This document shows positions 48,700 to 60,800 of a stretch of 64,000 nt of DNA, piece after piece. Source of the DNA: Steromphala cineraria (lineage: Eukaryota; Mollusca; Gastropoda; Trochida; Trochidae); the NCBI GenBank assembly GCA_916613615.1, contig OU744721.1, positions 69,631,060-69,695,059 of the forward strand. The letters run 5' to 3'. The translations under genes were made by a program, and so were the position numbers. Position 1 is the stretch's first letter, and each line of letters begins with the position of its first letter. The notes beneath the pieces were generated by a model that saw only the letters and a list, made by a program, of their open reading frames with translations, did not search any database and had not been told where the DNA came from.

Positions 48700-49640
48700 A
48701 GTTTCCACATTCCCAAAACATGAGGAAAGCATTTAACGTCTACTGTGAAATTTATTTGACATGATATGAAATAGATAAATTTACTTTGACATATGAGTTT
48801 TTTTTGTGATTTTGTCAGGTGAGAAAGAAAACTAGAATAATTGTTATTCCAAAGTTGTCCACATCTTTGCATAACAAGCTATTTGTTATTTAGATATTTG
48901 AAATAGAATATATTGAATGAACAGATTTTTAGTAATCACACTATTTATAAACCGCCCCCAGAAGCTGAAAACAATAAATCTATATCAATAACAGTTTCTT
49001 TATTCAGGTGTATGTGGGCAATCGACCAATATTACAACGAAAGCATACAGCCATCAATAGATTACTTTGCAGCTCATTTGCATGGTACGCATACAAAGTC
49101 AAGTTTTAGAATACAGAACAGTTGTCAACAGATATGAAATTATTAAAGGTATACGACGAAAAAATGTGTAATGATGTTCAGGAATATGTGTTCATATATA
49201 AAGAGAAAATATATTTATAGTAAATTTTTACTCTTTCTTCAATAATGCGCTATATATACCTCGGCTGATTGATGCCTCTTTCACTTTGTACCGACTGTCT
49301 TTATATCTATACAGCTCGAATATATCTAAGAACAAAATCTCTGTTGATATGAATAAGGATTGAGTTAACAGTCAATGATGCATGCCAACCTTATACATAC
49401 ATATCTGAGCCGTACATTAAGGAAGGAAAGAATCGACGTGACAACTTAAAAATGTTTAATACAGCATTTGAAGGCATGTATTAATTTGTGATAAGTGCCA
49501 TATTCAATCTGGTTTGCTGTAAATGATTTAACGCCATGTTAATGTATACATGCCAGAGTCGCAACTTTCTCCGCATTGCAATTTAACCCCTCATTTTCCT
49601 CCCATACACGAGAAAAGCTATTACTTTGGAGTCGAGGTTT
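48700..49640. other. 3' flank of family gene 2, no further gene
   Basis: The first ~210 bp align with the gene 1 3' flank (TTCCAAAGTTGTCCACATCT versus TTCCAGAGTTGTTCACATCT). Where gene 1 has AATAAA, gene 2 reads AATAGA (about 48,902). The 74-codon ORF at 48913-49137 is unsupported. Confidence 0.5.
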
Positions 49641-49646
49641 CTTTAA

Positions 49647-49845
49647 AGGGGCAGTAACACGTTTTTTGATAATATTATATTTTAAAACTTTCATTGATAC
49701 TTGTAGGTTTATGCTAAATGTATTATTATGACAGTGTAATACATCTCAGTACAGCAGCGAATCAGCCATAGTCAGAGGACAAAGAATGAAGATTCACATA
49801 AGATTCATTGGCGGCCATTTTGTGTGAACACCTTTAATGGATGAA
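49647..49845 (+). mobile_element. TTAA-flanked MITE, family A copy 4, 3'-truncated
   Basis: Left TIR AGGGGCAGTAACACG after TTAA (49643-49646). The body matches other copies up to GGCGGCCATTTTGTGTGAAC, then ends near ACACCTTTAAT without the right half. Confidence 0.85.
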
Positions 49846-50663
49846 ATCAAAATTAGTTATGATATCAGCGACCCTGTTCGTAAATCATCATTTTGGCTAC
49901 TGTATCAAGGCAAATGTATTGTCATATGAAACATGAAGTGTACTTAAAAAGAACAAATAGTTGATGTGGGGCAAGTTTTGCCGCTAGGGGAAACTGCCGG
50001 AAACCACGGACTTAGTCTCATTCCAAAGGATAGACAGAAACGTTTATTGACTCAAACCATAATATATCGCCTCTGTCATGTACACAATATTGTGATGATG
50101 ATGTGTGATAGATAGCGAGGATGTTGTACAAATTTAACATTTCGATTAGATGTGCTGCTACATTCCTCATATCTTTAACTTTATCATTAGATCATAGTTG
50201 TATGACTTTATAAACTGAAGGTCCTTTGAAATCAAATGGTGTTTACAAAGGTAGAATCAAGATTTGTAGACTAAGTTTATACCCCCTTTTACATTCAATG
50301 AACTGTCAAGCTCTTTAACCAGTTCGACTCGCCACACTGCAATGCCTCAAAGAAATCATAGATAAAATGGAATTTGCGCTTACCCAAATAAGTGATAAAA
50401 AGATCATCAAAGATTCTAGATGTATCTATACAGGAGATTGAACCAGAAACTTGAAAAGAAGGACAAAATATTAGCAGTACAGAATGTTGTACCGTAATTC
50501 AGAAACGGAGGAAAACTCGCTCTGTCACTCAAAGGGGTGTTTTGTGCATGCATAGAAAGGCAGAGAGAATAGAGACGCAACAGTGACAGGACACTGTAAC
50601 AAAGTCATAGGTGTGGGAGGGGGCGGATCATCTGTAGTTTGAGTCCGTCTTTCTTCACTAATT

Positions 50664-50980
50664 TTGGGGGCGGGATAGCGCAGTGGTTAGCGCGTTCGGC
50701 TTCGGATCAGGAGGTCCGTGGTTCGAATCCCGCCAGGGGCTCGGCAACTTTGTCTGCAGTAGAGAACTGTTCTACACGCAGTCAGGTTGCTACAGCAATG
50801 CTACACTGAATTTCAGTGCAGTACCACCCATGGTTGCTAGTTCCAGCCGATGCTCGCAGGTTTCACCGCAATACATAGCCACAATAGTGTTGCGGGCTTT
50901 CTCCCTGCAATCATACTAGCAGCCGCGATATAAGTGAAATACTCTTGAAAGCGGTGTTAAACCCCACTTCACCTCACCTC
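50664..50980 (+). mobile_element. tRNA-derived SINE with target duplication
   Basis: The tRNA-like head has an A box (TAGCGCAGTGGTTAG, about 50,676) and B box (GGTTCGAATCC, about 50,720). The tRNA-unrelated body ends GTTAAACCCCACTTCACC. The direct repeat TTCACTAATT flanks it (50654-50663, 50981-50990; possibly 12 bp). The head is fused to the body without a mature tRNA 3' end, so this is not a functional tRNA gene. Confidence 0.9.
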
Positions 50981-51214
50981 TTCACTAATTAATGCAAGTT
51001 TCATAGTTTGCGAAACAACTCTAGAAATGTCGTCATGTATGTGTGAACACATCAAACGTCCTTGTGATTGAAGGTGTTCGCAGATCACGAGAAATCTGTT
51101 TCCATGTTGCCCCGGCGCTACCTTAACTGTAACAAAAGGTATACATCTTAGTGAGAAAGCGTGTGGGCTAAATCTACCAAATACAAACAACTTAATGGTA
51201 TAACTTGGTTACCA

Positions 51215-51680
51215 CAGTTATCAGATAACTACAGTTCAATTGAATTTACTGCATTTGTGAGCCCTCTTCTTTGTTGTTCACTTGGGGTAAAGCTGCACAT
51301 CAACGTAGGATGATATATAGAAAAAGGCACTGAAATGTCTTTAACATTACAAGCACCCAGTCTGTTTACTGGAGACACTGAACTTGTTATCTGTGGCTTC
51401 ATTGCTTTGATATGGGATAGGGGAGAAACATCTACAGCCATAGCAAGTTTAAGCAGGTCAGTGTACGCAGTCGATCCATAAGTAAAAGCAGATGTTAGTG
51501 TATTAAGCTTATGATGGTTGGCTTGGAGAATAGAAATCAGAATTGTGACTCGGCGACGTTTGTCATAGTGGGTTTGCAAATTTTCTTACGAATTTCAGGT
51601 GGTCTGGATTGAGGTTTTCTGAATGTTTCTGAATGTTTCTACGTCCTGCGTTGAGTCCAGCATCGATTGTCGCTCATGAA
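51215..51680 (-). pseudogene. Secreted-family pseudogene 4, decayed exon-2 fragment
   Basis: Minus-strand sequence resembles the middle and 3' part of family exon 2: an ILDSTQDV-like stretch (around 51,650), EIRKK/YKP-like remains, then TYGSTAYTDLLKLAM and SPLSHIKAMKPQ. Frames change several times, exons 1 and 3 are not seen nearby, and the match ends around 51,345 in unrelated sequence (the 116-codon frame runs on past it). Clearly non-functional. Confidence 0.85.
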
Positions 51681-51994
51681 CGAGGGCCAACAAAATTAAG
51701 TGTAAAATTCTGATTTGTAAAAAAGGACAAAAGCAAGTACAATAACATCTAGGAAATGCTCTGTACTTGCACTTTATGAAACGTGAGTCACTTTTGTTGT
51801 CGGTTTCGCTTTGTTGGATGTGACTTTACAAATATGCGGAATGTGTTATGCAAAATAGTGTGATCCCAAATATAACATTGTTGCATTTACAATACGAATC
51901 GAACCTTATGTATCTTAAATAGATCAACCAGATATTATATATAATATAGATAATGTATGTTTAGTTGTTTTATTCTTGCTATGTGTTGTAATAC

Positions 51995-52235
51995 CGGGGA
52001 CGTAGCTCAGTGGTAGAGTTTCCGCTCGTCATCCGGAAGACCTGGGTTCGATTCCCGGTCGCGTCATACCAAAAGACGTTAGTTGTTGGTATCTTGCTTG
52101 ACACTCAGCATTGTAAAGGCAGAACAACGCATTAAATGGCGCTGCACTGTGGCTGCCGTTGCTTCAGCACAAAACAAAATTCCGATATGTATGTTCCGAG
52201 GACAATAAAGTGTTATTAAAAAAATAAAAAAATAA
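51995..52235 (+). mobile_element. Second tRNA-derived SINE, A-rich tail
   Basis: The head has an A box (TAGCTCAGTGGTAGA, about 52,003) and B box (GGTTCGATTCC, 52045-52055). A body of about 130 bp ends in ATTAAAAAAATAAAAAAATAA. A short direct repeat TAATAC flanks it (51989-51994, 52236-52241). The family differs from the SINE at 50,664. The tRNA head is partly foldable but is embedded in a SINE, so I do not call a tRNA gene. Confidence 0.8.
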
Positions 52236-52689
52236 TAATACGTAAATTGATCATAACTTTCTATAGATTATCCACCGTGGCGTCTATCTTTTCATAAGAG
52301 AAAGTATATCATAATAAATAACATATAACCGTTCACACTTTTTCTTTCCTTTTAAATCACCATGGTAAAATTATCTACTGTCTAATGGCTTCTTTGAAAT
52401 GCATCTATATATTTCAGTGAACTTACAAATATCTAACATTATGTTGGTATTCGATTGTAGAAAATATTCTGTTTGTTCACTGAAAATATAAACGATTTGT
52501 TATTTTTCACTGTCGGAAATAATAGTCAGTGTATGTTATGTCAGATTCAGCAAAAAAACAGACCAACATGTTATCAATTTAAACAGACATGTCTTGCCAC
52601 AACGGCGTCAATTTGGTAGGGTTTTGAAATATACAATACAATACCATAAAAATATGTTTATATGGAATAATAGACACGTTGGGGACACG

Positions 52690-53190
52690 TTTCAGTGACC
52701 AAAGATTCTGTTCGCCGGATTTCCCTATTTTGAATATGGGCGGATTTACAAATTTACACATAAATGAAAACGTGCACTTCATTCGGTTATTTGGTCATGA
52801 TATTTTTCCAATGAAACTTCCAGATATAATAAAAGAAGATTACCTGAACATTACGTCCTGTCCGAAAATGTACATGTTTGGGTACTATGAAGGAGAAAAT
52901 GCTTTCTTTCAAAAGTAGATTAAATGGTATAAATTATCTCCCTTTGATGACATTTCTGCTTAAGAAAATTAACATATTGGACCATGAAAATATTGTTTTC
53001 TCAGAAAAATACTAAAAGATAAGGTTTCCTTATTTTGAACATATGCGGACATACGGTTTTGCCATACCAAGTTATACAACTTGATTTTTATTTATCCAAG
53101 GAAATTTCAGCGATGATATAAGAAGATCACCAGAACATTAGGTCCTGTATAACAATGTACATGTTTGGGTATTTGGAAAGCAAAGATGTT
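52690..53190. repeat. Local duplication, two diverged copies ~320 bp apart
   Basis: ATTTTGAATATGGGCGGA, ATAAAAGAAGATTACCTGAA and ATGTACATGTTTGGGTA recur as ATTTTGAACATATGCGGA, ATAAGAAGATCACCAGAA and ATGTACATGTTTGGGTA. The 79-codon ORF in copy 1 is not open in copy 2, which argues against coding. Otherwise nothing is recognised between 52,242 and 54,380. Confidence 0.75.
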
Positions 53191-54365
53191 GCAAGTTAAT
53201 GGTTGCCGATGTCAATTTACATTCTATATCTGCAATTTACCAACTTATAATGTCTTATTGTCTCATTGTCTCATTGTCTCAAGTTATTAATTGTCATCAC
53301 TTCATCAATTTTAAAATAATGGATATTTTTCTTTTTGTGGTTAAGGATATAATTGTAACTGAAAAAATACATTTTGGGATAAATTACAATAAAGACAACT
53401 TTCAAATTATTTTACTTCCTTCAATAGACAGTGCTGCATTACGCGTCTCAAAATAATTTATAAAGAGGATAATTAAAAACAAAAAAATGCAATTGATAAA
53501 TTGATAATTTATTTTATATATCTGTTTAAACGAATAGTTGTTGTTAACAGATGTAAACAAGTCTGGAATAACAATTATTTTTTGTTATCTAAACGTCTTC
53601 TCACTTGACAAAATCACAAACACCTATACACAAAGAACTTAGTTAAGCACCCCCCTATTTTGAAAAATGAATTTTGGTGCTCTTGGACTATTTGGATTAA
53701 TTTGATGCATTGACCACTCCCGATATAACAATTACTTTGTTATTGACTATTAGATTGGACTAAACATCGCCAATGTGCAAAAATAATGAAAATATGATAA
53801 AAACTAACATTTCTGACCAATAGTTGACATTTATACACAAAAACACTTTCTATCATGCATGATAAGAGGATAAGAAGACATTGAATTTTCAGTACTTTTT
53901 TCATCCAAAATTGATAAAATGTCTACAATCTTAACATTTGTGAGTAAATGTGAGATTCCTTGAGTTGAATTTGTTGATCAAACACTTCTCCTTCCTTTAG
54001 ATAAGCCGTTATCTTTGACAGTGACCAGTTTTTGTCTTTGTGCAGTTTTCTTTAAATTCGATATTTGTTATTTTTGGGATTTTGAAGGTTCATACTGCTT
54101 TAACGATTGACTTTTGCTATGGGGTTATTTATCAAAAAGTCATCAATTCACTAATAATCACATTGCAGCAAAAAATATTGACTTTCCTTTTCAATTTCAA
54201 GGTAACTTGTAATCTTTGTAAAGCCAGATATTTAGTGACATTGAATCGTAAACTGTATGAAGTTTTCCTTTCCACGCTGCTAGATTATCGTTCTTTTCAA
54301 ACATCCTTAATGTTTGCCTGTTCATTTGTTTTGTTTTTCATCAGCAGTGTTTTTCTGTTTGAAAA

Positions 54366-54369
<4 letters not shown>

Positions 54370-54397
<28 letters not shown>

Positions 54398-54398
54398 G
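54370..54398 (+). repeat. (GT)n followed by an 18-G run
   Basis: GTGTGTGTGTGT passes directly into G18 (54381-54398). It lies about 115 bp beyond the stop of gene 3 and breaks the credibility of the long plus-strand ORF 54040-54486. Confidence 0.95.
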
Positions 54399-54512
54399 CT
54401 GCTTAATTAAGTTCTTTGTGTATATATCAAATTTCATGTCACTGAATCATGTCATATTATTATGTCAATTAACTTCACACGTTTAGTGAGATCCTTTTGG
54501 TCAGGGAATTCT

Positions 54513-57021
54513 CTATCCAAAGGAAGATTTTTCCTGACTCGTTTTAGCTCCAATCCCTTGACTTACTTTAAGGACCTGGATATCACGATGGGCCAAGTTG
54601 ACTGCACGGTTCAACATATCAGAGATCAGCATTTCCGCTGAAAAGAGAGACACATGGTGTTCAATAAGATCTTCAAGCTGAATGTACGAATGAAGACATC
54701 AGAAAAGTGCATTCAGACAAATTATCTTGAAGACACTATGTTAATCATATTTCCATGCAGACCACAAAAATATATCTGGAGAGTCAAGAAGATATGCTTT
54801 GAATAAAAGACACATGATGAGTTTTAGCATGTTTCCAACGCATAAATATAAATCACTTTAGGTTTAAGCATAATAGTCACATCTATTGGTCATGGTTTAA
54901 AAGTGAGTACGGTATGGAAAAGCCAGCATGTCTAGTTAAGTTTAGGATATATGTTTCGGGAAAAGTTCCAGGACGAATAGTTGGACGTAGAGGTACACAG
55001 AATGATCCTCCACTTCCAGAAATTTAAAAATAAAATTAATATCGTTTATTTGTACATGGAATTCATATCTTAAACTGAATTTGCCCTGCAATGATGAGCA
55101 TATGCATATATTCAACTAACTCCAACTCATCCTCAGCCTAGGCAAGAAGTATGCTTTTGTACAAAAGTTTATTGTACCTTGTGCTTGGTCTGGCGATGTT
55201 TCGCTCAGGAGTTGTTGTGCCTTCTGTCTGTCCTGTAGTATCTGCACTACATCAGGATCAGTGAGCAGAGTCTCTTGGCTGAAGACGCTGTACTTGCTGT
55301 TGTTCAACTGTGGCTGGATTGATTTGATACGGGATAAGAGAGAGAAGTCTAGACCTACAATACGCTTCAACAAGTCAAAATAAGCAGTCGACCCATCAGT
55401 CAAAGCATTCATTAATGATACCATCTGTTTGTAGTTGGTTTGCCGAAAAGAAATCAGGATTATTGCATTGTACTCAGCGATGTTTGCACTGGTAGGCTTG
55501 TAGATTTTATTTCGAATCTCATCCACAAGGTTTGGGTCAAATGTAACTTTGGGCCAGAAAAAATGTCCAAATATGTTTGTACATCCTGAGTTGAGTCTAA
55601 AATGGAATTCTGTTCATTGATAAGGGGCGTGGTTCTTTTCCTCGAATTGCTATAGACTGAAGATAATTCTTGTGATAAACTTTTTTCCTATGTTTGAGGA
55701 GGTCATAAAGGTCATGCAAATCTGGAACTTCCCCCTTTGCAAACATTAACACCAATCTTAGTTTTGCATTCTGTTTTGCAGCTTGTTCTAGTACGTTTTT
55801 GTATAATGGGCTCATAATCATCAATTTGTTGATAACATTGGTTACAATCTTATACTCTTTCATAAAATTGGAAAGCGTTTGCATGGGATTTTCCCCTTTA
55901 AAGGACTCAACAATGGAAAACAGGTTTGAAGAAGGGTCGTCGACTTCATTAGCTTCATTCCCAAACCCGACAGCACTTGATCCAGTCCTTGACACTAGCA
56001 AGCAAGCTGAAAGATAATCTTTTATCAGTCTTTCAAAAAAATATGTTATTATGGTGATCAAGTTAAAAAGTATCTTGCAATCTTTTTCACCTTCCCACAC
56101 ACATATCTGGTGCAGATTCAATCTTCCATCAAGCCTTTCCGCATTCTGCCAAACCTTGTGATTAGACTAAAATGCCTTTATTGGTGATCAATAGGACATT
56201 TCTGAACTGCCTTATTTGAGTGGCATTCTAGACGTTGTAGGTTTATTAAACACACAATTGTACGAAAATCCAAGTTCTCCACTCACAGAGAAGCAATAAT
56301 TCCTTAGTAGGATTTTAAATGTTACTCTTGTTTAGCCCTGATGTATATTACACATCGATATTGTTATATTCGTTCGAGTTTTGTAATTTTGATTAATTAA
56401 CCAAACAGATGTCAATTGGAATCACGACTTAATACTTTCCTGCTATATATACGTTTCTCAATTGTATCGAGGAATGCTTTTTAGTAGCGTTTAAAACCAA
56501 ATTATAAATCATTTAATTCGATATTATTCAGTCATTTACATATGAGAAATTAAGTTGTAGAAACGAAGAATTAACCATCCTCGGTATACATAAAAATAGT
56601 TGAAGTTGTGCTTAATCGTGTTTTCAAATGCAGTACATAATAAGAAAAGACAGTGCCAAATGCGTTATCAGATGATACAAAAAAGCGTACTCAACCATAC
56701 CATTGATTTGTGGATTTGCCATTTTATTGATATTCTCTCATTGATATTAGAGAATTGAATTTGAAAAATATAGGATTGAACTACCCATATGCTTGAGCGT
56801 ACATTAACTTGGTAAAGTTCTGCTTAAATAATAAACGAGTGACTATTCATGTTTTTATCATTTAATGAAGCTAAATGTTTGAATGTGCAAATGTTGAAAA
56901 TCACGGATGTCCCTTTTTATAAAGATTTAAAACACATCACAAAGACCAAACATCAACATTGTTACATAAATGATTGAGAAGTCTTAATTGAAAACTTACC
57001 AATGATAAGAGAAGAGAGCAT
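54513..57021 (-). pseudogene. Secreted-family gene 3, complete exon structure with two frameshifts
   Basis: Minus-strand exons 57000-57021 (MLSSLII plus one base), 55178-56006 and 54513-54637, with GT-AG sites at the same positions and phases as genes 1 and 2. Exon 2 carries two single-base deletions relative to gene 2: one in the AAAACAAG region (about 55,683) and one near 55,553 (GGCCCAAAGTTAC). It also lacks two codons near 55,645. The frame breaks after DLYDLLKHRKK and is regained only at VTFDPNLVDEIRNK. The rest is well preserved, including the signal peptide, SFKGENPMQTLSNFMKEYK, KYSVFSQETLLTDPD and exon 3 (MLISDMLNRAVNLAHRD, ending SFG). The upstream region is homologous to gene 2, but the TATATAG is replaced by ACTATAG. 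A recent pseudogene is likeliest; assembly error or a polymorphic null allele is possible. Confidence 0.88.
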
Positions 57022-57552
57022 GTTGTCCAGAGCTATAGTTCAAATCCTTCTGACTCAAACCCCCTTTTAATAGACATTATATAGAGACTGGAATTCCAGG
57101 GAATGTAGATGATTTTGCTGAGTTCATGCTCCATCAAAATAACTACAGAGGTACGGAAACAACCAGGAGTGAAGAAATACAAAGTTATAACTAGGACAGT
57201 ATTTAGGTCTTCAATACTTCCGCTTTGACTTACACATAGTGTTTGACCTTTACATTCATTTTTGTCAAAGAGATAAACATAAAGTACTACATCATCAAAA
57301 TGACCAAAATCCACATGATATTCAGAGTTACTTACTTGAAATTAATTTTGACAATTTGGTAAACGATTACATTATTATCATTACAGAATAACTTGTAAAG
57401 CACTTTAAAACTTTAAATATATTTCATCAGCAAATAATGCATAATGACTTGTACATATCCAGATGATCGTAGTTTCAGTGATGACTTAAATTAATTATTG
57501 CGTAAACGGCATAGTTACTATTATCAATGTTGGTTCTTGATTTTAGACTTAA

Positions 57553-57887
57553 AAGGGGCAGTACCACTTTTTAAAATATAATTTATATTTCAAATTTTCT
57601 CTGATAATTGTAAGTTAATGCTGAATGTATTATTTTGACAATGTCAAAACTCTCAATACACAAGCCAATCATCAATAGTCAGAGGACAAAGTATGAAGAT
57701 TCACATAAAATCCATTGGCGGCCATTTTGTGTGAGAAAAAGCAATCGCATGGCTAAACTAGACACTAAATATTTGAATTATTACTGCTCCATTTAGTTTA
57801 AATGCATTATCTTTCAAATGGAACCATTAATTTTCATGTTCCTGACATCCCCTTATATTCCCACGAAAAAACGTGCTACTGCCCCTT
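57553..57887. mobile_element. TTAA-flanked MITE, family A copy 5
   Basis: 335 bp, ends AAGGGGCAGTACCAC and CGTGCTACTGCCCCTT, flanked by TTAA (57549-57552, 57888-57891). It lies directly beyond the point where gene 3 and gene 2 upstream homology stops (about 57,540). Confidence 0.88.
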
Positions 57888-57899
57888 TTAATGCTTGTG

Positions 57900-60800
57900 G
57901 GGTTCTGAGCTACAACTATCTGTAAACAATAAAATGTTAGAGGCGTTGAAGAATTTGCAAGACATTTATTGTAACCGTGACTATCTATTGAAAAAAAATT
58001 GTCAGACAAACGTACGATTTGGTTTCACATTTGCTTTGCATCAATGTACACATGATCTTTATACACCTGACTTGATTATAAAATATAAATGCTTTATTTT
58101 GAGATAAAAATATTATTTGGGGGGTAATATTCTTCTGTCTACCACTCTACCCTGAGAGTCAACTATTACTATTCAGTATATATTATAGAAAACTCTCTAC
58201 TTTCCTTTGGCAGATTCATCCGATCCTGTCTAAATGATAAAGTTACCTGCTATTGTCTTTACAACCAAAGTTTAATTGCGTATTTTAAACTAATATGGAA
58301 CATACCTGACAATAATTCTGATGTAATTTAGATTTCAAACATTTATAAAAAATATTTCTGTCAATCAAGGAACCTGAAAAAAGCCAGTTTCAATGAAAAT
58401 AAACCTGTGATCGTGACTTATTAAAGATATATAAATCTGAGTGTAACTTTGATGAAATTTTAAAAGTGAAACTACCGAAAAGGAAATATATATAATATGT
58501 TATATTTAAAAAAGATTATTGTTAAATGCTTTCTCGTTTAACTTTATTCCAATATTAAGTATGAATGATTTAGTTTTGTTTGTATCTCATAGGTAACTGA
58601 TACAATAAATTAATGTAAATGCTCAAATATTTGTATTAAAAGGTGAAAAAAAAACTTACTTTAAGAATGAACTATCATGCAAGTAGCAAAATGAGAATAT
58701 TTTTATACCAAACTTCAAACTTCCTTTTGCAATTTATAACATTTCAATGAAAACTGTCCTTTATGGTAAGCAACAGTCACTGTTGTTTTCTGCTTCATTC
58801 CGAATAACGATCCATAACCATTTGTTTTTTCCTTTTGCGTACATTTTTAAAAACAGTTTCCATTTCATAGTGTAGTAATGAATATTATTTTACCAATATA
58901 CCAATATTCATGTACCAATATACCAATATACCAATATCTCTTATACTTTGGTATGCTTGCTGACAGTAAAGTCACGTATTTCATCGCACTCTCAGTCAGT
59001 GTCTTCAATTCAGGACACATTTTGGAATGTTTTGAACATGTCAAGGGTATCCAAAGGTTCGATCCCTATCCAAACAAAGCAGAAAGTAATGTTAACATAT
59101 GAGAATTGCCGCATTATTATCATCTGCAACGGAAGCATTATTGTTTGAACCATATTCCATTTGGGATGTTCTTTTGATAATCAGCTATCATTATGTATCA
59201 ATGTTCATTTGATATTCCATAAGATAAGGTTGCATCCTCTCATTGTTCTTGTGGTAAGTTTAACATTAAGTAATCATCCATATAAAGAGATTATCGACTC
59301 TATCTAAAAATCATCCTCCTCCTGAAGTGAGAGAGTAAAGCGTGCAGACACCTAGTTGCGGGTACAGCAACGTGCCTTATACTTGGACAAAATACTGTGA
59401 CTATGTTTCCCAGTCCACCCTGCTGTAAATGAATAATGAGCTTGAGAACGACACAAGAAACTGTGTCCAAACGTCGCATATCATGAATAAAGAAGTTATC
59501 ATCCATATATGTTTCCTCATTATCATCATTCCATTCTAAAACGTCCCTTAAAGAAACTGTAAATGGGTACCTCGTAAGGATTGAGAGTGACATTAACACT
59601 GTGCTTCACATGATTGCACGAGTTGTATGCTCCTTCGGGAGTCGAGATGGTAAAAGAAGTGTCATGTAGACTGATATCCAATGATCGAGGGAAAGCACCT
59701 TTGAGCAGCGCTCTCTGAGCTGGATATTGGCGCTATTCAAATAATTAGTGATAATAGTAATAATAATAGTGATTAGGTTATGTATGATCCGTTGCCCTGT
59801 TGAAAATGGCAAATTGGTGCATGATGCAATCATTGAGAATTCTTTAAAATAGAACACCCGGCAAAATGAGTTGCAGAAATCAAAGATTGATTTTGATTTT
59901 AGATGAAAAAGGATTTACTTTATACGCTTCAGTTCCTAACACGAATGTTTCAAGAGTATATCGTGATGGAGAACACGACTCGAATGCTTTCAATAGAGAC
60001 CATTTTTCAATCAAAACACATAATTTGTGAAGAACTGTATGAAAATGAATGTTAGACAGTTTAACCAATTGGACTTATTTTATCTCTGGTGCTAGAATTA
60101 TTTCTCCTAAGGTACCATGGAAACATTCATGAAAAATTAATTTGTGTCAAAAGTAATTTCTCTAAGATGTGACAGGATGTGCTTCACACATAAATATTAA
60201 TGGCACACAAAGGTCAGGATGTTTTTTTTCAGCTGGACACATTTGACATTCCTGTCACGTTCTACTTTTATAATTGATTAACGTTGAAGAACGATTCTAG
60301 GTAACCGACTTAGATCATTCGTTAAAACATCACAAGTATAACGATGCATAATAATGTCTCCAAATCTACATGTTAAAGGTTTATAGCAAATTATTTTCTA
60401 TGTGACATTTTTAAAATTAAATTAGACGTTTGCACATAATCAAAATCGGGGGTTATGGTGGTTCGAACATCAACTGGCATTTGATCTTTTTTGAGTTAAG
60501 TCACGGCTCCAAAAACTAAAGTTCAACAGAGCAATGCTATGAACCAGTTCGAGAGCTGTAAGTACAGCCAAGAATTCACACAATATCCAATGCGTTTGGC
60601 ATTGGTTTCAGCAGCATTGAATTACACTTGATTGTCCTGGGCAATGAAGACTGAAGATGGCCACGCCCATCTGGGATATAACTGTCTCCCGTGGTTACTT
60701 ATGTAACATGAATATCAGAACTTTCAAAGAAATTCTAACAGAACTTTTGTTCAGTCTACGGGACGCGAATGTCAAGGTCAAAATAGCCATATTTCGAGTC

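Noticed and set aside
50671..50741. Functional tRNA gene
   Set aside because: Boxes A and B are present, but the unit is fused to a SINE body and flanked by a target duplication.
51996..52070. Functional tRNA gene
   Set aside because: The tRNA-like head is part of a SINE with an A-rich tail; the acceptor stem is imperfect.
54040..54486. 148-codon plus-strand ORF
   Set aside because: It reads through a (GT)n-G18 tract, is low-complexity and hydrophobic from AT-rich sequence, has no motif, and faces the end of family gene 3.
59300..59857. Two adjacent minus-strand ORFs as exons
   Set aside because: No shared phase, splice signals or known motif; composition like the surroundings.
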